Positions 15,958 through 24,825 of a stretch of DNA of 64,000 nucleotides are shown here, in pieces. Where the stretch lies: NCBI GenBank assembly GCA_000751295.2, contig CCMO02000001.1:3025501-3089500 (forward strand), written 5' to 3'. Position 1 is the first letter of the stretch; each line of letters starts with the position of its first letter. The notes beneath the pieces are model-generated. The model saw nothing but the letters and a program-made list of their open reading frames with translations. It did not search any database and had not been told where the DNA came from. The DNA is from a bacterium YEK0313. Lineage in GTDB: Bacteria > Pseudomonadota > Alphaproteobacteria > Rhizobiales > Phreatobacteraceae. Both the position numbers and the translations under genes were made by a program.

Positions 15958-16851
15958 ATGGACAGCCTCGGCGCTCTCGGCGCTTTCCTTCAGGCGGCGG
16001 ATTGCGAAGGCTTCACCGAGGCCGGACGCAAGCTCGGCGTCTCGCCGTCGGCCGTCAGCAAGGCGGTGGCACGGCTCGAGGACAGGCTCGGAGTGAGGCT
16101 GTTCCATCGTTCCACGCGCAGCATCACGCTGACCGCGGAAGGCCTGCTGTTCCGCGAGCGCTGCCGGCGCATCCTCTCGGAATTCGAGGCGGCTGAAGTC
16201 GAGCTGTCGCGCACCCGCAAGGCGCCGCAGGGACGCTTGCGCGTCACCATGCCGTCCATGGACATGCTGCTGATGCCGACGGTCGCCGCGTTCAAGCGGC
16301 GCTTTCCCGAGATCGAGATGGAGCTCGACTTCTCCGACCGGCTCGTCGACCTCATCGAGGAGGGTTTCGATGCCGCGATCCGGACGGGCGAGGGCAGCGA
16401 TTCCCGGCTGATGGCGCGGCGTATCGGCTCCTACAGGCGCGTCATTGTCGGCTCGCCGGCCTATTTGCGGGATAGCGGCACGCCCGAGCGCCCCGAGGAT
16501 CTCGCCGGCCATGCCTGCCTGATCTACCGCATTCCGGCGACCGGCAAGCTGCAGCTCTGGCCGTTGCAGCGCGACGGCCGCGACCTGGCGCTGGATCTGG
16601 CTCCAAGCATGGTGATGAACACGCTCGATCCGCAGGTCAGCCTGGCCGAGGCGGGGCTGGGCCTTGCCTGCGTGCCGGACATCACCATCCGGCGCCAGCT
16701 CGAAGACGGCACGCTCGTCAGCGTGCTCGACGCCTTCATGCCGACCCGCACGCCCCTGCGCGTCCTCTGGCCGACCAGCCGGCATCTCCAGCCGAAAGTC
16801 AGGGTCTTTGTCGATTTCTTCGCCGGGAGCGCGCTCGCCCCCGATCCGTGA
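15958..16851 (+). CDS. LysR family transcriptional regulator
   Basis: A 297-residue LTTR starting at ATG 15958 (the frame opens earlier at 15886, without similarity). The HTH at about 3-60 reads LGAFLQAADCEGFTEAGRKLGVSPSAVSKAVARLE, and RLFHRSTRSITLTAEG closes it. The effector domain (about 88-290) is of the CrgA/DsdC-like short-chain type: LMPTVAAFKRRFPEIEMELDFSDRLVDLIEEGFDAAIRTG. Divergent from the MFS exporter at 14612-15814, which it probably controls. A TATAGT at about 15911 could be its -10 element. Confidence 0.92.
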   Translation: MDSLGALGAFLQAADCEGFTEAGRKLGVSPSAVSKAVARLEDRLGVRLFHRSTRSITLTAEGLLFRERCRRILSEFEAAEVELSRTRKAPQGRLRVTMPSMDMLLMPTVAAFKRRFPEIEMELDFSDRLVDLIEEGFDAAIRTGEGSDSRLMARRIGSYRRVIVGSPAYLRDSGTPERPEDLAGHACLIYRIPATGKLQLWPLQRDGRDLALDLAPSMVMNTLDPQVSLAEAGLGLACVPDITIRRQLEDGTLVSVLDAFMPTRTPLRVLWPTSRHLQPKVRVFVDFFAGSALAPDP

Positions 16852-16951
16852 AGCGGCGACGCACGGTCGGACCTTCGATCTATTTGTTCTTGTTTTGTTC
16901 TTTCCAGCAACATAACATGTGTGGGGCAGGAGGAGTGCGAAGGAGGCCGCC

Positions 16952-17542
16952 ATGTCGCTTCCGCTGCAGGGAGAACTCGATCTGCGCCTGCACCCGGTCG
17001 TGCGGCCGGAGCGCCTCTTCTTCGCGGTCATGCCGGACGCGGCCGCCGCGCGCGCGATCGCCCGCATCGGCCAGACATTGTGCGAGGCCGATCCGGCGGC
17101 GCCGAAGCCGATCCGGCAGGAGCGCCTGCACGTCTCCACCCATTTCGTCTGCGATTGGCCACGCCTCAAGGCGCGGCGCGTCATGGCGGCCCGCCTGGCG
17201 GGAGCTGCGGTTCGCCTGCCGCCGTTCGATCTCGCGCTTCGCGCGGCGATGACCTTCGAGCCGTTCGGCTCGCGCTCGGAGGCGCAGCGGCCGCTGGTCC
17301 TGGTCGGCGAAGCGGTCGGCGTGTCCGAGCTCCAGGCGGCGCTCGCCGCGGCGATGGGCGCCCGGCGGCCGGGGCCGAAACGCAGCGGCCTGCCGCATGT
17401 GACGCTGTGCTACGGCGCGCGCCCGGTCGCGCAGCGGCCGATACCTCCGATCGCCTGGACGGCCCGGGAGTTCGTTCTCCTGCACAGCCGGCAGGATCAG
17501 CCGCATTACGATGTTCTCGGCCGCTGGCCGCTCGGTGCCTAG
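16952..17542 (+). CDS. thpR: 2'-5' RNA ligase / RNA 2',3'-cyclic phosphodiesterase family protein
   Basis: A 196-residue LigT-type 2H phosphoesterase. The two catalytic motifs are HVST at 60-63 (with Ser62 at the usual Thr position, so HxS rather than HxT) and HVTL at 149-152 (canonical HxT). ERLFFAVMPDAAAARAI forms the opening strand and helix. Enzymes of this fold hydrolyse 2',3'-cyclic phosphates of RNA and can reverse 2'-5' ligation. The ATG at 16952 follows AAGGAGG by six bases. It ends in a CTAG shared with the convergent LysR gene. Confidence 0.85.
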   Translation: MSLPLQGELDLRLHPVVRPERLFFAVMPDAAAARAIARIGQTLCEADPAAPKPIRQERLHVSTHFVCDWPRLKARRVMAARLAGAAVRLPPFDLALRAAMTFEPFGSRSEAQRPLVLVGEAVGVSELQAALAAAMGARRPGPKRSGLPHVTLCYGARPVAQRPIPPIAWTAREFVLLHSRQDQPHYDVLGRWPLGA

Positions 17543-18402
17543 CGGAACTGCGCCTTGAGCCAGCCGGTCAGGTCACGGAGCGGCGGCACGGAGCCGCCGG
17601 TGCGCGGCACGACCAGATAGAAGCCGGCGCCGACATCGGCCATGGTCGCGGGATAGCGCTGCAGCGGCCCTTCGATCGGGTCGTAAAGGCCGGAGCCGAC
17701 CAGGGTGAAGCCGGCCCCGGCGGCGGCGGCGCGGACCGCGACGTCGGTATTGTCGAAGGCGAGAACGTCGAGCCCGTCGAGCGGGCCGAGCGCGTTGGCG
17801 GCAAGCCAGAGGCGCCAGACCCGCTCGGTGCCGCTGACCACAAGGAGCCGGGACGCGGCGAGATCGCGGCGCGTCAGCGGGCCGTCGGCGGGCGGTGCCT
17901 GGCCCTGGCGCGCGGCGGCCAGCATGGGCATGGCGATCAGCTTGCTCGCGAGGCCGTCGCTCCAGTCGCCGAAGCCGAACCGGAAGGCGATCTCGCCGGG
18001 TTCGAGCGTCTCGATCCGCGGCGAGGTGGCAACCGTCAGGGCGAGCTGCGGGTAACGTTCGCGCAGCCGCGGCATCAATCCGGCCAGCCAACGCGAAGCG
18101 AAGGAATGCGGGGCCTTGATGACGATGGCGCGATATTCGCGCCGGCGCTGCGCGAGATGGGTGGCGATGGCGTCGAAGGCCTTGGTCGCGACGCGGTGCA
18201 GGGCGCGGCCTTCGGCGGTCAGCGCGATGCCCCGCGGGGTCCGCTCCATCAGGACCTGGTCGGTATCGCGTTCGAGCGCGGCGACGCGCCGGCTGACGGC
18301 CGACGGCGTCAGGCTGAGCGCTGCCGCCGCGGCCCGCACGCTGCCGGTCTCGCCGACGCTGACGAAGGCTTCGAGGCCGCGCAGATTGGGCAGGCGGGTC
18401 AT
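17539..18402 (-). CDS. LysR family transcriptional regulator (GcvA-like)
   Basis: A 287-residue LTTR from ATG 18402; the frame extends 77 codons upstream through the neighbouring promoter and is not used. The HTH (about 3-62) has LPNLRGLEAFVSVGETGSVRAAA and LTPSAVSRRVAALE, the GcvA-type pattern. The effector domain includes FRFGFGDWSDGLASKL and the FTLVGSGLYDPIEGPLQRY block. Divergent from the amidohydrolase at 18518 with an LTTR box between, so that enzyme is the predicted target. Its stop overlaps the convergent phosphodiesterase stop. Confidence 0.9.
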   Translation of the reverse strand: MTRLPNLRGLEAFVSVGETGSVRAAAAALSLTPSAVSRRVAALERDTDQVLMERTPRGIALTAEGRALHRVATKAFDAIATHLAQRRREYRAIVIKAPHSFASRWLAGLMPRLRERYPQLALTVATSPRIETLEPGEIAFRFGFGDWSDGLASKLIAMPMLAAARQGQAPPADGPLTRRDLAASRLLVVSGTERVWRLWLAANALGPLDGLDVLAFDNTDVAVRAAAAGAGFTLVGSGLYDPIEGPLQRYPATMADVGAGFYLVVPRTGGSVPPLRDLTGWLKAQFR

Positions 18403-18420
18403 GGGATCAGGCCTAGCCTG

Positions 18421-18441
18421 GTGTTGAGATTTTCGCAACAC
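18421..18441. promoter_or_regulatory. LysR-type binding box GTGTTG-N9-CAACAC
   Basis: Perfect six-base arms (18421-18426, 18436-18441) in the 115-bp gap between divergent LysR and amidohydrolase genes. They contain a T-N11-A core (T18425, A18437), the classical LTTR recognition pattern. A weaker related stretch (AGATCTTTGCGAT, about 18447-18459) follows and could be an activation half-site. Confidence 0.6.
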
Positions 18442-18517
18442 GCGGGAGATCTTTGCGATAGGTCCGGAACCGCCGCCGCCGCTAGCCTCCTGCGCGAGAT
18501 CCAAGACGGAGCCGGCC

Positions 18518-19339
18518 ATGATCATCGATGCCTGGATGCAGCAGTCCACCGAACGCTTTGCCCGCCACGCCATGCTGGCGACGCTGAGGCGCTGGACCCG
18601 CGACGAGATGCATGCCGGCATCACCGACGCCATGACGATCGCCGCGATGGATGCGGGCGGCGTCGATGTCGGCGTCGCCTCGGCCTGGTGCGGGCCGGAG
18701 GGCTGGCTCGTCTCGCATGACGAGGTCGCGGCCTTCGCCGCCGCCTATCCCGGCCGGATCGTCGGCATTGCCAGCGCCAATCTCGACCGGCCGATGGAGG
18801 CGGTGCGCGAGCTGCGGCGGGCGGTAAGGCAGCTCGGCTTTCGCGGCCTGCGCGTCGTGCCCTGGCTCTGGAAGCTGCCGCCGAACGACCGGCGCTACTA
18901 TCCGCTCTACGCCGAATGCGTCGAGCTCGGCATTCCGTTCCTGACCCAGGTCGGCCATACCGGCCCGCTGCGGCCCTCGGAAACCGGCCGGCCGATCCCC
19001 TATCTCGACGAGGTGGCGCTCGACTTTCCCGAACTGACCATCGTCGGCGGCCATATCGGCTATCCCTGGACCGAGGAGATGATCGCGCTCTGCACCAAAT
19101 ACGAAAACGTCCATATCGACACGTCGGCCTATACGGTGAAGCGCTATCCGCCGGAGCTCGTGCGCTTCATGCGCGGCCGCGGCCGGCGCAAGGTGCTGTT
19201 CGGCACCAACCATCCGATGATCGCGCCGGCCAAGGCGCTCGAAGGGCTGGACGAGCTCGGACTGGACGCGGAGGCGCGCGCGCTGTTTCTGAGCGGCAAT
19301 GCCGCCCGCGTCTTCGGCCTCGCGGGCGGCGCGGCCTAA
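18518..19339 (+). CDS. Amidohydrolase-2 family protein (ACMSD-like barrel)
   Basis: A 273-residue TIM-barrel protein related to the amidohydrolase-2/decarboxylase family. It opens MIIDAWMQQS where many members have a metal-binding HxH. Later landmarks are FLTQVGHTGPLRPS (about 146-158), VGGHIGYPWTEEMI (about 176-189) with the strand-6 His, and LFGTNHPM near 228-235 where FGTDxP is usual. Some metal ligands are therefore absent or substituted. It may still be a hydrolase or decarboxylase of a small aromatic or lactone substrate. The divergent LysR and LTTR box suggest substrate-induced expression. Confidence 0.75.
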   Translation: MIIDAWMQQSTERFARHAMLATLRRWTRDEMHAGITDAMTIAAMDAGGVDVGVASAWCGPEGWLVSHDEVAAFAAAYPGRIVGIASANLDRPMEAVRELRRAVRQLGFRGLRVVPWLWKLPPNDRRYYPLYAECVELGIPFLTQVGHTGPLRPSETGRPIPYLDEVALDFPELTIVGGHIGYPWTEEMIALCTKYENVHIDTSAYTVKRYPPELVRFMRGRGRRKVLFGTNHPMIAPAKALEGLDELGLDAEARALFLSGNAARVFGLAGGAA

Positions 19340-19369
19340 CGATGCGGCAGGTGGCCGGCACAGCCGGCG

Positions 19370-19401
19370 CTTGCGCCATTCCCTTGCGCCAACCTTGCGC
19401 C
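19370..19401. repeat. Triple direct repeat CTTGCGCC
   Basis: Three copies of CTTGCGCC at 19370-19377, 19383-19390 and 19394-19401, spaced 13 and 11 bases; a TTGCGCC also occurs at about 19504. They lie in the 185-bp gap upstream of the hybrid kinase gene. Roughly one-turn spacing would suit a transcription-factor array, but none can be named. Confidence 0.35.
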
Positions 19402-19524
19402 TCGATGGTATTTCGTCACCGCATCGCCTGGGGATTGCAGTGTTGTATATTTACGCATGAACGATATCGTATGGCCGATGGGTCGGGCGACCTCGAACAG
19501 GATTGCGCCTGAGGACAGGCATCG

Positions 19525-22500
19525 ATGCAGAACGTTCACGGCGTGCCCTCCGATCTGGTCGCGCGCTGGCGAAATCAGCTGGCGCTCGTAGCCGAGATCA
19601 CCGGGACGCAGCTCGCCCGCCTTCTGCTGGTGCAACAGGGCGAAGCCGAGACGCTGCTGGCCGAGGGGCCGGGGGCAGCCGGCTGCGCCATCGGCGAACG
19701 GGTGCTGCTCGATGGTTCGGGCCTGTTCGTCGCGCGGGTCGCCGCAGATCAGGCAGCACTCGTCGTTTCCGATGCGACCGTGAAGGAGGAATGGCGCCGC
19801 GCGCCGGAGGTCGCACGCGGCCTGCGCGCCTATTGCGGGCTGCCGGTCCTCAAGCCCGATGGAACGCTGTTCGGCGTGGTCGATCTCGCCGACCGCGTGG
19901 CGCGAGGCTTTTCCTCGGCGCAGCAGCGCCTGCTCGCCCTGTGCCGCGACAGCATCCAGGATCATCTCGCGCTGGTTGCGGTCTCGGCGCCGGCGGCGCC
20001 GGCCGATGCCGATCGCGAAGCCGACCGGGAACGGCTGCAGCTCGCGGCCGAGATCAACGGTCTCGGCGTCTGGGACTACGACGTCGATCGCGGCGTCCTG
20101 CACTGCGACGCGAACTGGTACCGTATTTTCGGTCGCGATCCGGCCGAGCCGGTCACCACCCTCGAAGCGCTCAGGCCGATGCTGCATCCCGACGACGTTC
20201 CGCTCGTCGATGCAGCTCTGGCCATCCCGCAGCGGCGATCCGGCGTGGCTGGACGGGACAATCGCGCGGCTTTCCGCGTCATGCATCCCGACGGCACGAT
20301 CCGCCGGGTATCCTCGGTCGCCCGCTTCATTCCGGCGACACCGGGCCGGCCCAACCGGCTGACGGGCATCGTGGTCGACGTCACCGAGGCGCATGAGGCC
20401 GAGGAGCGGCTGAAGCGCAGTCTCGAAGCACTGCAGCAGACCGAGAAGCTGGCCAGGCTCGGCAGCTGGACCTGGGATGTCGGCGCCGATTTCATCGCCT
20501 GGTCGGACACCGCCAACCAACTGTTCGGCTGGGATCCGGCCAAACCCCTGCCGGGCTACGATGGCATGGCGGCGCTTTTTGCCCCGGAAAGCTGGGAGCG
20601 TCTTGGACCTGTCGTCCAGGAATGTCTGGAGACGGGCGAGCCTTATGTGATCGACATGGAGGCCATCCGCACCGACGGCAGCCACTTCTTCGTGCAGGCG
20701 CGCGGCCAGGCGGAGCGCGACGCGAGCGGCAAGGTCGTCTCGCTGTTCGGCACCATCCTCGACATCACACAGCGCCGGGCCGCCGAGCAGGCGCTCGCCG
20801 AACGCGAGCGCTGGCTTTCCGACATGGTCGAGAACCTGCCGGCCGGCGCGATGCTGGTGAAGGACGGCGAGCTGCTGGTCAACAAGGCCGTGGAAGCGAT
20901 GACCGGCTATTCCCGGGAGGAGCTGCCGACCCGGGAGATCTGGTTCGAGCGGCTGTTCCGCGACAGCGCGGGCATCCGCATGCGCGCCTATATGGAACAT
21001 CGCGCCCGCGGCTTCGGCGACGTCGCCAAGGTGACCTTCTATCGCAAGGACGGCGAGCCGCGCCGCGCCGAGATCACCCCGACCGCGGTCAAGGGCGACG
21101 AAATCTGGCTGATGCGCGACATCACCGAGCAGGAACGCCTGACGGATGCGCTGTCCGACGAGAAGGAGCGCCTGGTTCTGGCGACACAGGCCGGGCGTAT
21201 CGGCGTCTTCGGCATCGATTTCCGCGCACGCAAGGTCACGTGGGACGAGCAGATGCACGTCCTCTATGGCCGGCGGCCCGGCGATTTCGGCGGCGATTTC
21301 GGCGATTGGGCCGCGATCCTGCATCCCGACGATCGCGACGAGATGACCCGGCGCTGGCAGGCGGCGATCGGCACGGAATCCTTCTTCGAGGACGAGTTCC
21401 GCATGGTCCGTCCCGACGGCGAGGTGCGCCATATCCGCTCCTATGCCCGCCTGTTCCAGGATGGCGACGGCCAGCCGCTGCGCGCGGTCGGCGTCAACTG
21501 GGATTCGACCGACATCCATCGCACCGCGGAGGTGCTGAACACGGCGAAGGAGGTTGCCGAGGCGGCGGAACGGGCGAAAAGCGATTTCCTCGCCACCATG
21601 AGCCACGAGATCCGCACGCCGCTGAACACGGTCATCGGCATGACGCGGCTGATGTTGCGCACCGAGCTCGACGCCAAGCAGCGCAACTATCTGGAAAAGA
21701 TCGACGTTTCCGGCAAGACGCTGCTCGCGATCATCAACGACATCCTCGATTTCTCCAAGATCGAGGCCGGCCGGCTGGAGCTGGAGGAAACCGACTTCAC
21801 GCTCGAGGCGGTGCTGGAATCGGTCTCGACCGTCACCGCCATCCGCGCCGAGGAAAAGGGCATCGAGATCGCCTTCGGCATCGGCGCCGGCGTGCCGCGC
21901 GTCCTGCGCGGCGATCCGCTGCGGCTGTCGCAGGTGCTGATCAATCTCGTCGGCAATGCCGTGAAGTTCACCGACGAGGGCGAGGTCGTCGCCTCCGTCG
22001 AGGTCGTCGGCGGCGCTGGCGACCGGATGCTGCAATTCTCCGTGCGCGACACCGGCATCGGCCTCGACGATGAGCGGCGCGCCCTGCTGTTCCGGCCGTT
22101 CAGCCAGGGCGACAGCGAAACCGCGCGGCGCTATGGCGGCACGGGCCTTGGCCTTGCCATCAGCAAGCAACTCGTCGAGATGATGGGCGGGCGCATCGAG
22201 GTCGACAGCGCGCCGGGCCAGGGCTCGACCTTCCGTTTCACCATCCCGCTGAAAGGCACCCAGCCTGCGGTGGCCGCGCGGGAGGCGATCTGGGGCGGCC
22301 GCCCGCTCGAAGGCATGCGCGTTCTCATCGTCGACGACAATGCGACGGCGCGGGCCATCCTCACCGACATGGTGTCGGGTTTCGGCATGGCCGTGGAGGC
22401 CGTGCCGTCGGGCCGCGAGGCACTGGCGGCGCTGCGTGCGGCGTCGGCGCGCGAGGAGGCCTTTGCCCTGGTGCTGATGGACTGGCGCATGCCCGACATG

Positions 22501-23832
22501 GACGGCCTGGAGACGGCCCGGCACATCCGCGCCGACGCGAGCCTTGCCGAAACGCCCGCCATCCTCATGGTGACGGCCTATGGCCGGGAGGAGGTGCTGC
22601 GGCGGGTCGATCAGCTCGGCCTGCAGGGCCTGCTGATCAAGCCGGTGACCGAGTCCATGATGTTCAACGTCATCATGAACCTGTTCTCGGAGGCGCCCGA
22701 CGGCGACCTGTTCGGCAAGCCGCGGCCGCCGGTGGCGGTCGGCAACCGGTCGGTGCTGAAGGACACGCTCGCCATTCTCGCCGGCCGGCGCGTCCTGGTG
22801 GTCGACGACAACGCGCTGAACCGCGAGGTCGCTTCCGAGTTTCTCACTTCGGTGAACATGCATGTCGATGCGGTCGCAAGTGGCAGGGAGGCGCTCGGCG
22901 CACTGGCGGTTGCAAGCTATGACGCTGTGCTGATGGACGTACAGATGCCCGGCATGGACGGTCCGGCGACGACCCGCGAGATCCGGCGCAACCCGGCCTG
23001 GGCGCACCTGCCGATCGTCGCCTTGACGGCGCAGGCGCGCGTCGAGGATCGCGAGGCGAGTCTCAAGGCCGGCATGACCGCCCATCTGACCAAGCCGGTC
23101 GACGAGGCACTCCTCTACAAGACGCTGGCCGACATTTTCACCGGAGCCTTGCGCTCGGGCGAGCCGCATCCGGCAGCCGGACCCGCGCGTTCGGGCGGAG
23201 GCCGCGGCGGCCATGTCGATTTCGGCACGGCCTTGCGCCTCGTCGGTCGCGATCCGGACCGGCTTGCGCGGCTGCTTGCCGGTTTCGTGAAGGATTTCTC
23301 CGATACGCCGCAACAGCTCGTCCTGGCCCTGGCATCGGACGACCTCGCCGAGGCGGCGGCGCTCGCGCACAAGGTGAAGGGGCCGGCCGGCTATCTCAGG
23401 GCCGATGCCCTGGTGCAGCTCGCGGCCAATGTCGAGGACGCGGCGCGGAACGGCGAGGGCGATCGCGCACGCGAACAGGCGATCGCCTTCAACGCCGAGC
23501 TGGAACAGGTGCTGGCCGCCGTGCGCGGCCACATGACCGAGGGGGCCGTGGCGGAGGCGCCGGACAGGGTGGCCCGGCCGCCGGACCGCCCGCCGAGCAA
23601 CGGCTCGCTCGCGTCCCTGGTCGACGAGGCCGAGGCGCTGGTGGCGCGGGACGAGTTCACGGCGGGCGCGGTCCTGGCCCGCCTTGCGGCGGCGGCGAAG
23701 GACGCGCCGCAGACGGCGCTGATCGAGGCGATCCGCGGCCATTTCGACGACCTGGAGCTGGACGCGGCGCTCGCCGGCCTCGCCCGGCTGCGGGCCGAGC
23801 TCGGCAGGGCAGGCGACGGAGCTTCCGCTTGA
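19525..23832 (+). CDS. Hybrid sensor histidine kinase (GAF-PAS4-HisKA-HATPase-REC-REC-Hpt)
   Basis: A 1435-residue cytoplasmic multi-domain kinase with no clear membrane segment. An N-terminal GAF-like domain (about 10-145) is followed by four PAS modules (about 170-290, 310-420, 425-540, 555-665). HisKA has phospho-acceptor His694 in MSHEIRTPLN; HATPase_c covers about 795-915 (NLVGNAVKF, DTGIGL, GGTGLGLAI). Two receivers have Asp986 and Asp1138, and an Hpt domain has His1282 in AHKVKGPAGYL. This gives a full His-Asp-His relay. GAGGACAGG precedes the ATG. The stop overlaps the start of the diguanylate cyclase, its probable output. Confidence 0.93.
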   Translation: MQNVHGVPSDLVARWRNQLALVAEITGTQLARLLLVQQGEAETLLAEGPGAAGCAIGERVLLDGSGLFVARVAADQAALVVSDATVKEEWRRAPEVARGLRAYCGLPVLKPDGTLFGVVDLADRVARGFSSAQQRLLALCRDSIQDHLALVAVSAPAAPADADREADRERLQLAAEINGLGVWDYDVDRGVLHCDANWYRIFGRDPAEPVTTLEALRPMLHPDDVPLVDAALAIPQRRSGVAGRDNRAAFRVMHPDGTIRRVSSVARFIPATPGRPNRLTGIVVDVTEAHEAEERLKRSLEALQQTEKLARLGSWTWDVGADFIAWSDTANQLFGWDPAKPLPGYDGMAALFAPESWERLGPVVQECLETGEPYVIDMEAIRTDGSHFFVQARGQAERDASGKVVSLFGTILDITQRRAAEQALAERERWLSDMVENLPAGAMLVKDGELLVNKAVEAMTGYSREELPTREIWFERLFRDSAGIRMRAYMEHRARGFGDVAKVTFYRKDGEPRRAEITPTAVKGDEIWLMRDITEQERLTDALSDEKERLVLATQAGRIGVFGIDFRARKVTWDEQMHVLYGRRPGDFGGDFGDWAAILHPDDRDEMTRRWQAAIGTESFFEDEFRMVRPDGEVRHIRSYARLFQDGDGQPLRAVGVNWDSTDIHRTAEVLNTAKEVAEAAERAKSDFLATMSHEIRTPLNTVIGMTRLMLRTELDAKQRNYLEKIDVSGKTLLAIINDILDFSKIEAGRLELEETDFTLEAVLESVSTVTAIRAEEKGIEIAFGIGAGVPRVLRGDPLRLSQVLINLVGNAVKFTDEGEVVASVEVVGGAGDRMLQFSVRDTGIGLDDERRALLFRPFSQGDSETARRYGGTGLGLAISKQLVEMMGGRIEVDSAPGQGSTFRFTIPLKGTQPAVAAREAIWGGRPLEGMRVLIVDDNATARAILTDMVSGFGMAVEAVPSGREALAALRAASAREEAFALVLMDWRMPDMDGLETARHIRADASLAETPAILMVTAYGREEVLRRVDQLGLQGLLIKPVTESMMFNVIMNLFSEAPDGDLFGKPRPPVAVGNRSVLKDTLAILAGRRVLVVDDNALNREVASEFLTSVNMHVDAVASGREALGALAVASYDAVLMDVQMPGMDGPATTREIRRNPAWAHLPIVALTAQARVEDREASLKAGMTAHLTKPVDEALLYKTLADIFTGALRSGEPHPAAGPARSGGGRGGHVDFGTALRLVGRDPDRLARLLAGFVKDFSDTPQQLVLALASDDLAEAAALAHKVKGPAGYLRADALVQLAANVEDAARNGEGDRAREQAIAFNAELEQVLAAVRGHMTEGAVAEAPDRVARPPDRPPSNGSLASLVDEAEALVARDEFTAGAVLARLAAAAKDAPQTALIEAIRGHFDDLELDAALAGLARLRAELGRAGDGASA

Positions 23833-24734
23833 CGCAGGATAACAGGCCAACCGTCCTCGTCGTCGACGACGAACGCGTCAACCGGGCCGTCCTGGCCGAG
23901 CTCCTGGCCGATGAATGCCGGGTCATTCTCGCCAAGGATGGACCGTCGGCGCTGCAGCGGACCCAGGAGGAGCGCGTCAGCCTGGTCCTGCTCGATGCCT
24001 CCATGCCGGGCATGGACGGCTACGAGGTGCTGCGCCGGCTGAAGGCCGACGACCGCACCGCCAAGATCGAGGTGATCTTCGTGACCGGGCAGACCGACGA
24101 GCAGGACGAGGAGCGCGGCCTGCTGCTCGGCGCCGTCGACTACATTGCCAAGCCGATCCGCCCGGCGCTCGTCCGCGCCAGGGTGCGCAATCACCTGAAG
24201 CTCGCCCGCCAGCGCGAGGAGCTGGAGCTCCTGTCGCTGCGCGACGGCCTGACCGGCATCGCCAACCGGCGCCATTTCGACATGGAGTTCAACCGGGTCT
24301 GCCGCCACGCCGCGCGCTCGGGCGACAGCTTGAGCCTCGCCATGATCGATGTCGACTACTTCAAGCAGTACAACGACCGCTACGGGCACGGCGCCGGCGA
24401 CATGGCGCTGGCGCGGATCGCCCAGGCGCTGGTCGCGACGGCGCAGCGTCCCTACGACACCGCGGCGCGTTATGGCGGCGAGGAGTTCGTGCTGCTTCTG
24501 CCCGGCGTCGACGAGCCCGCCGCGACGCTCGAACAGGTCCGCGCCGATGTGGCGGCGCTCGGCATCGCCCATGCCGGATCGGACACCGCCTCCGTGCTGA
24601 CCATCAGCTGCGGCGTCGTCGTGGCGCGTGCCGAGCTCGCGCGCGAGCCGGCGCGGCTGCTGCGCTGGGCCGACGAGGCGCTCTATCAGGCCAAGCGCGA
24701 GGGTCGCAACCGCACGATCGTGCTCAAGCCTTGA
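23829..24734 (+). CDS. Response regulator diguanylate cyclase (REC-GGDEF, PleD-like)
   Basis: A 301-residue protein starting at TTG 23829, which overlaps the kinase stop (TTGA). Receiver domain about 6-125, with phospho-Asp56 in LLDASMPGMDG and the GAVDYIAKPI segment. GGDEF domain about 135-295, with active-site GGEEF at 216-220 and an intact inhibitory I-site, RPYD, five residues before it. It should make c-di-GMP when phosphorylated by the upstream kinase and be product-inhibited. The last eight codons (RTIVLKP and stop) lie inside the 61-bp repeat that marks the left edge of the proposed island. Confidence 0.95.
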   Translation: MTQDNRPTVLVVDDERVNRAVLAELLADECRVILAKDGPSALQRTQEERVSLVLLDASMPGMDGYEVLRRLKADDRTAKIEVIFVTGQTDEQDEERGLLLGAVDYIAKPIRPALVRARVRNHLKLARQREELELLSLRDGLTGIANRRHFDMEFNRVCRHAARSGDSLSLAMIDVDYFKQYNDRYGHGAGDMALARIAQALVATAQRPYDTAARYGGEEFVLLLPGVDEPAATLEQVRADVAALGIAHAGSDTASVLTISCGVVVARAELAREPARLLRWADEALYQAKREGRNRTIVLKP

Positions 24735-24770
24735 GGAGCCAGGAAAAGCCGCGCCGCAGCGCCGCGGCGC
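24710..24770. repeat. 61-bp direct repeat, left copy (candidate attL)
   Basis: Matches 42406-42466 in the same orientation at 59 of 61 positions (differences at 24731 and 24749); similarity stops abruptly on both sides. It contains the perfect palindromes GCACGATCGTGC and GCGCCGCGGCGC. On the plus strand it encodes the end of the GGDEF gene; on the minus strand it encodes the end of a DUF4336 protein. The right copy has the same two gene ends. Confidence 0.9.
24724..24768 (-). pseudogene. Remnant 3' end of a DUF4336 gene
   Basis: Read on the minus strand, this stretch encodes AAALRRGFSWLLKA followed by TGA. The intact DUF4336 protein at 42420 ends AAALRRAFSWLLRA. Upstream codons of the remnant are missing, replaced by unrelated sequence from 24771. 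It is best read as the tail cut off when the 24771-42405 block was inserted. Confidence 0.65.
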
Positions 24771-24825
24771 GTTCTCGACGCGCGCGCCGCCGGCTGCGAC
24801 GCCCGGCGAAATTCCGGATCGGCGA

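Noticed and set aside
19336..23850. 1504-codon open frame on the minus strand opposite the hybrid kinase
   Set aside because: It is the antisense shadow of a very GC-rich gene. It has no domain similarity, whereas the plus strand has complete kinase, receiver and Hpt motifs.
24710..24770. Intrinsic terminator from the GCGCCGCGGCGC palindrome
   Set aside because: No T-tract follows, and the sequence is coding on the minus strand; the repeat is better explained as an insertion boundary.
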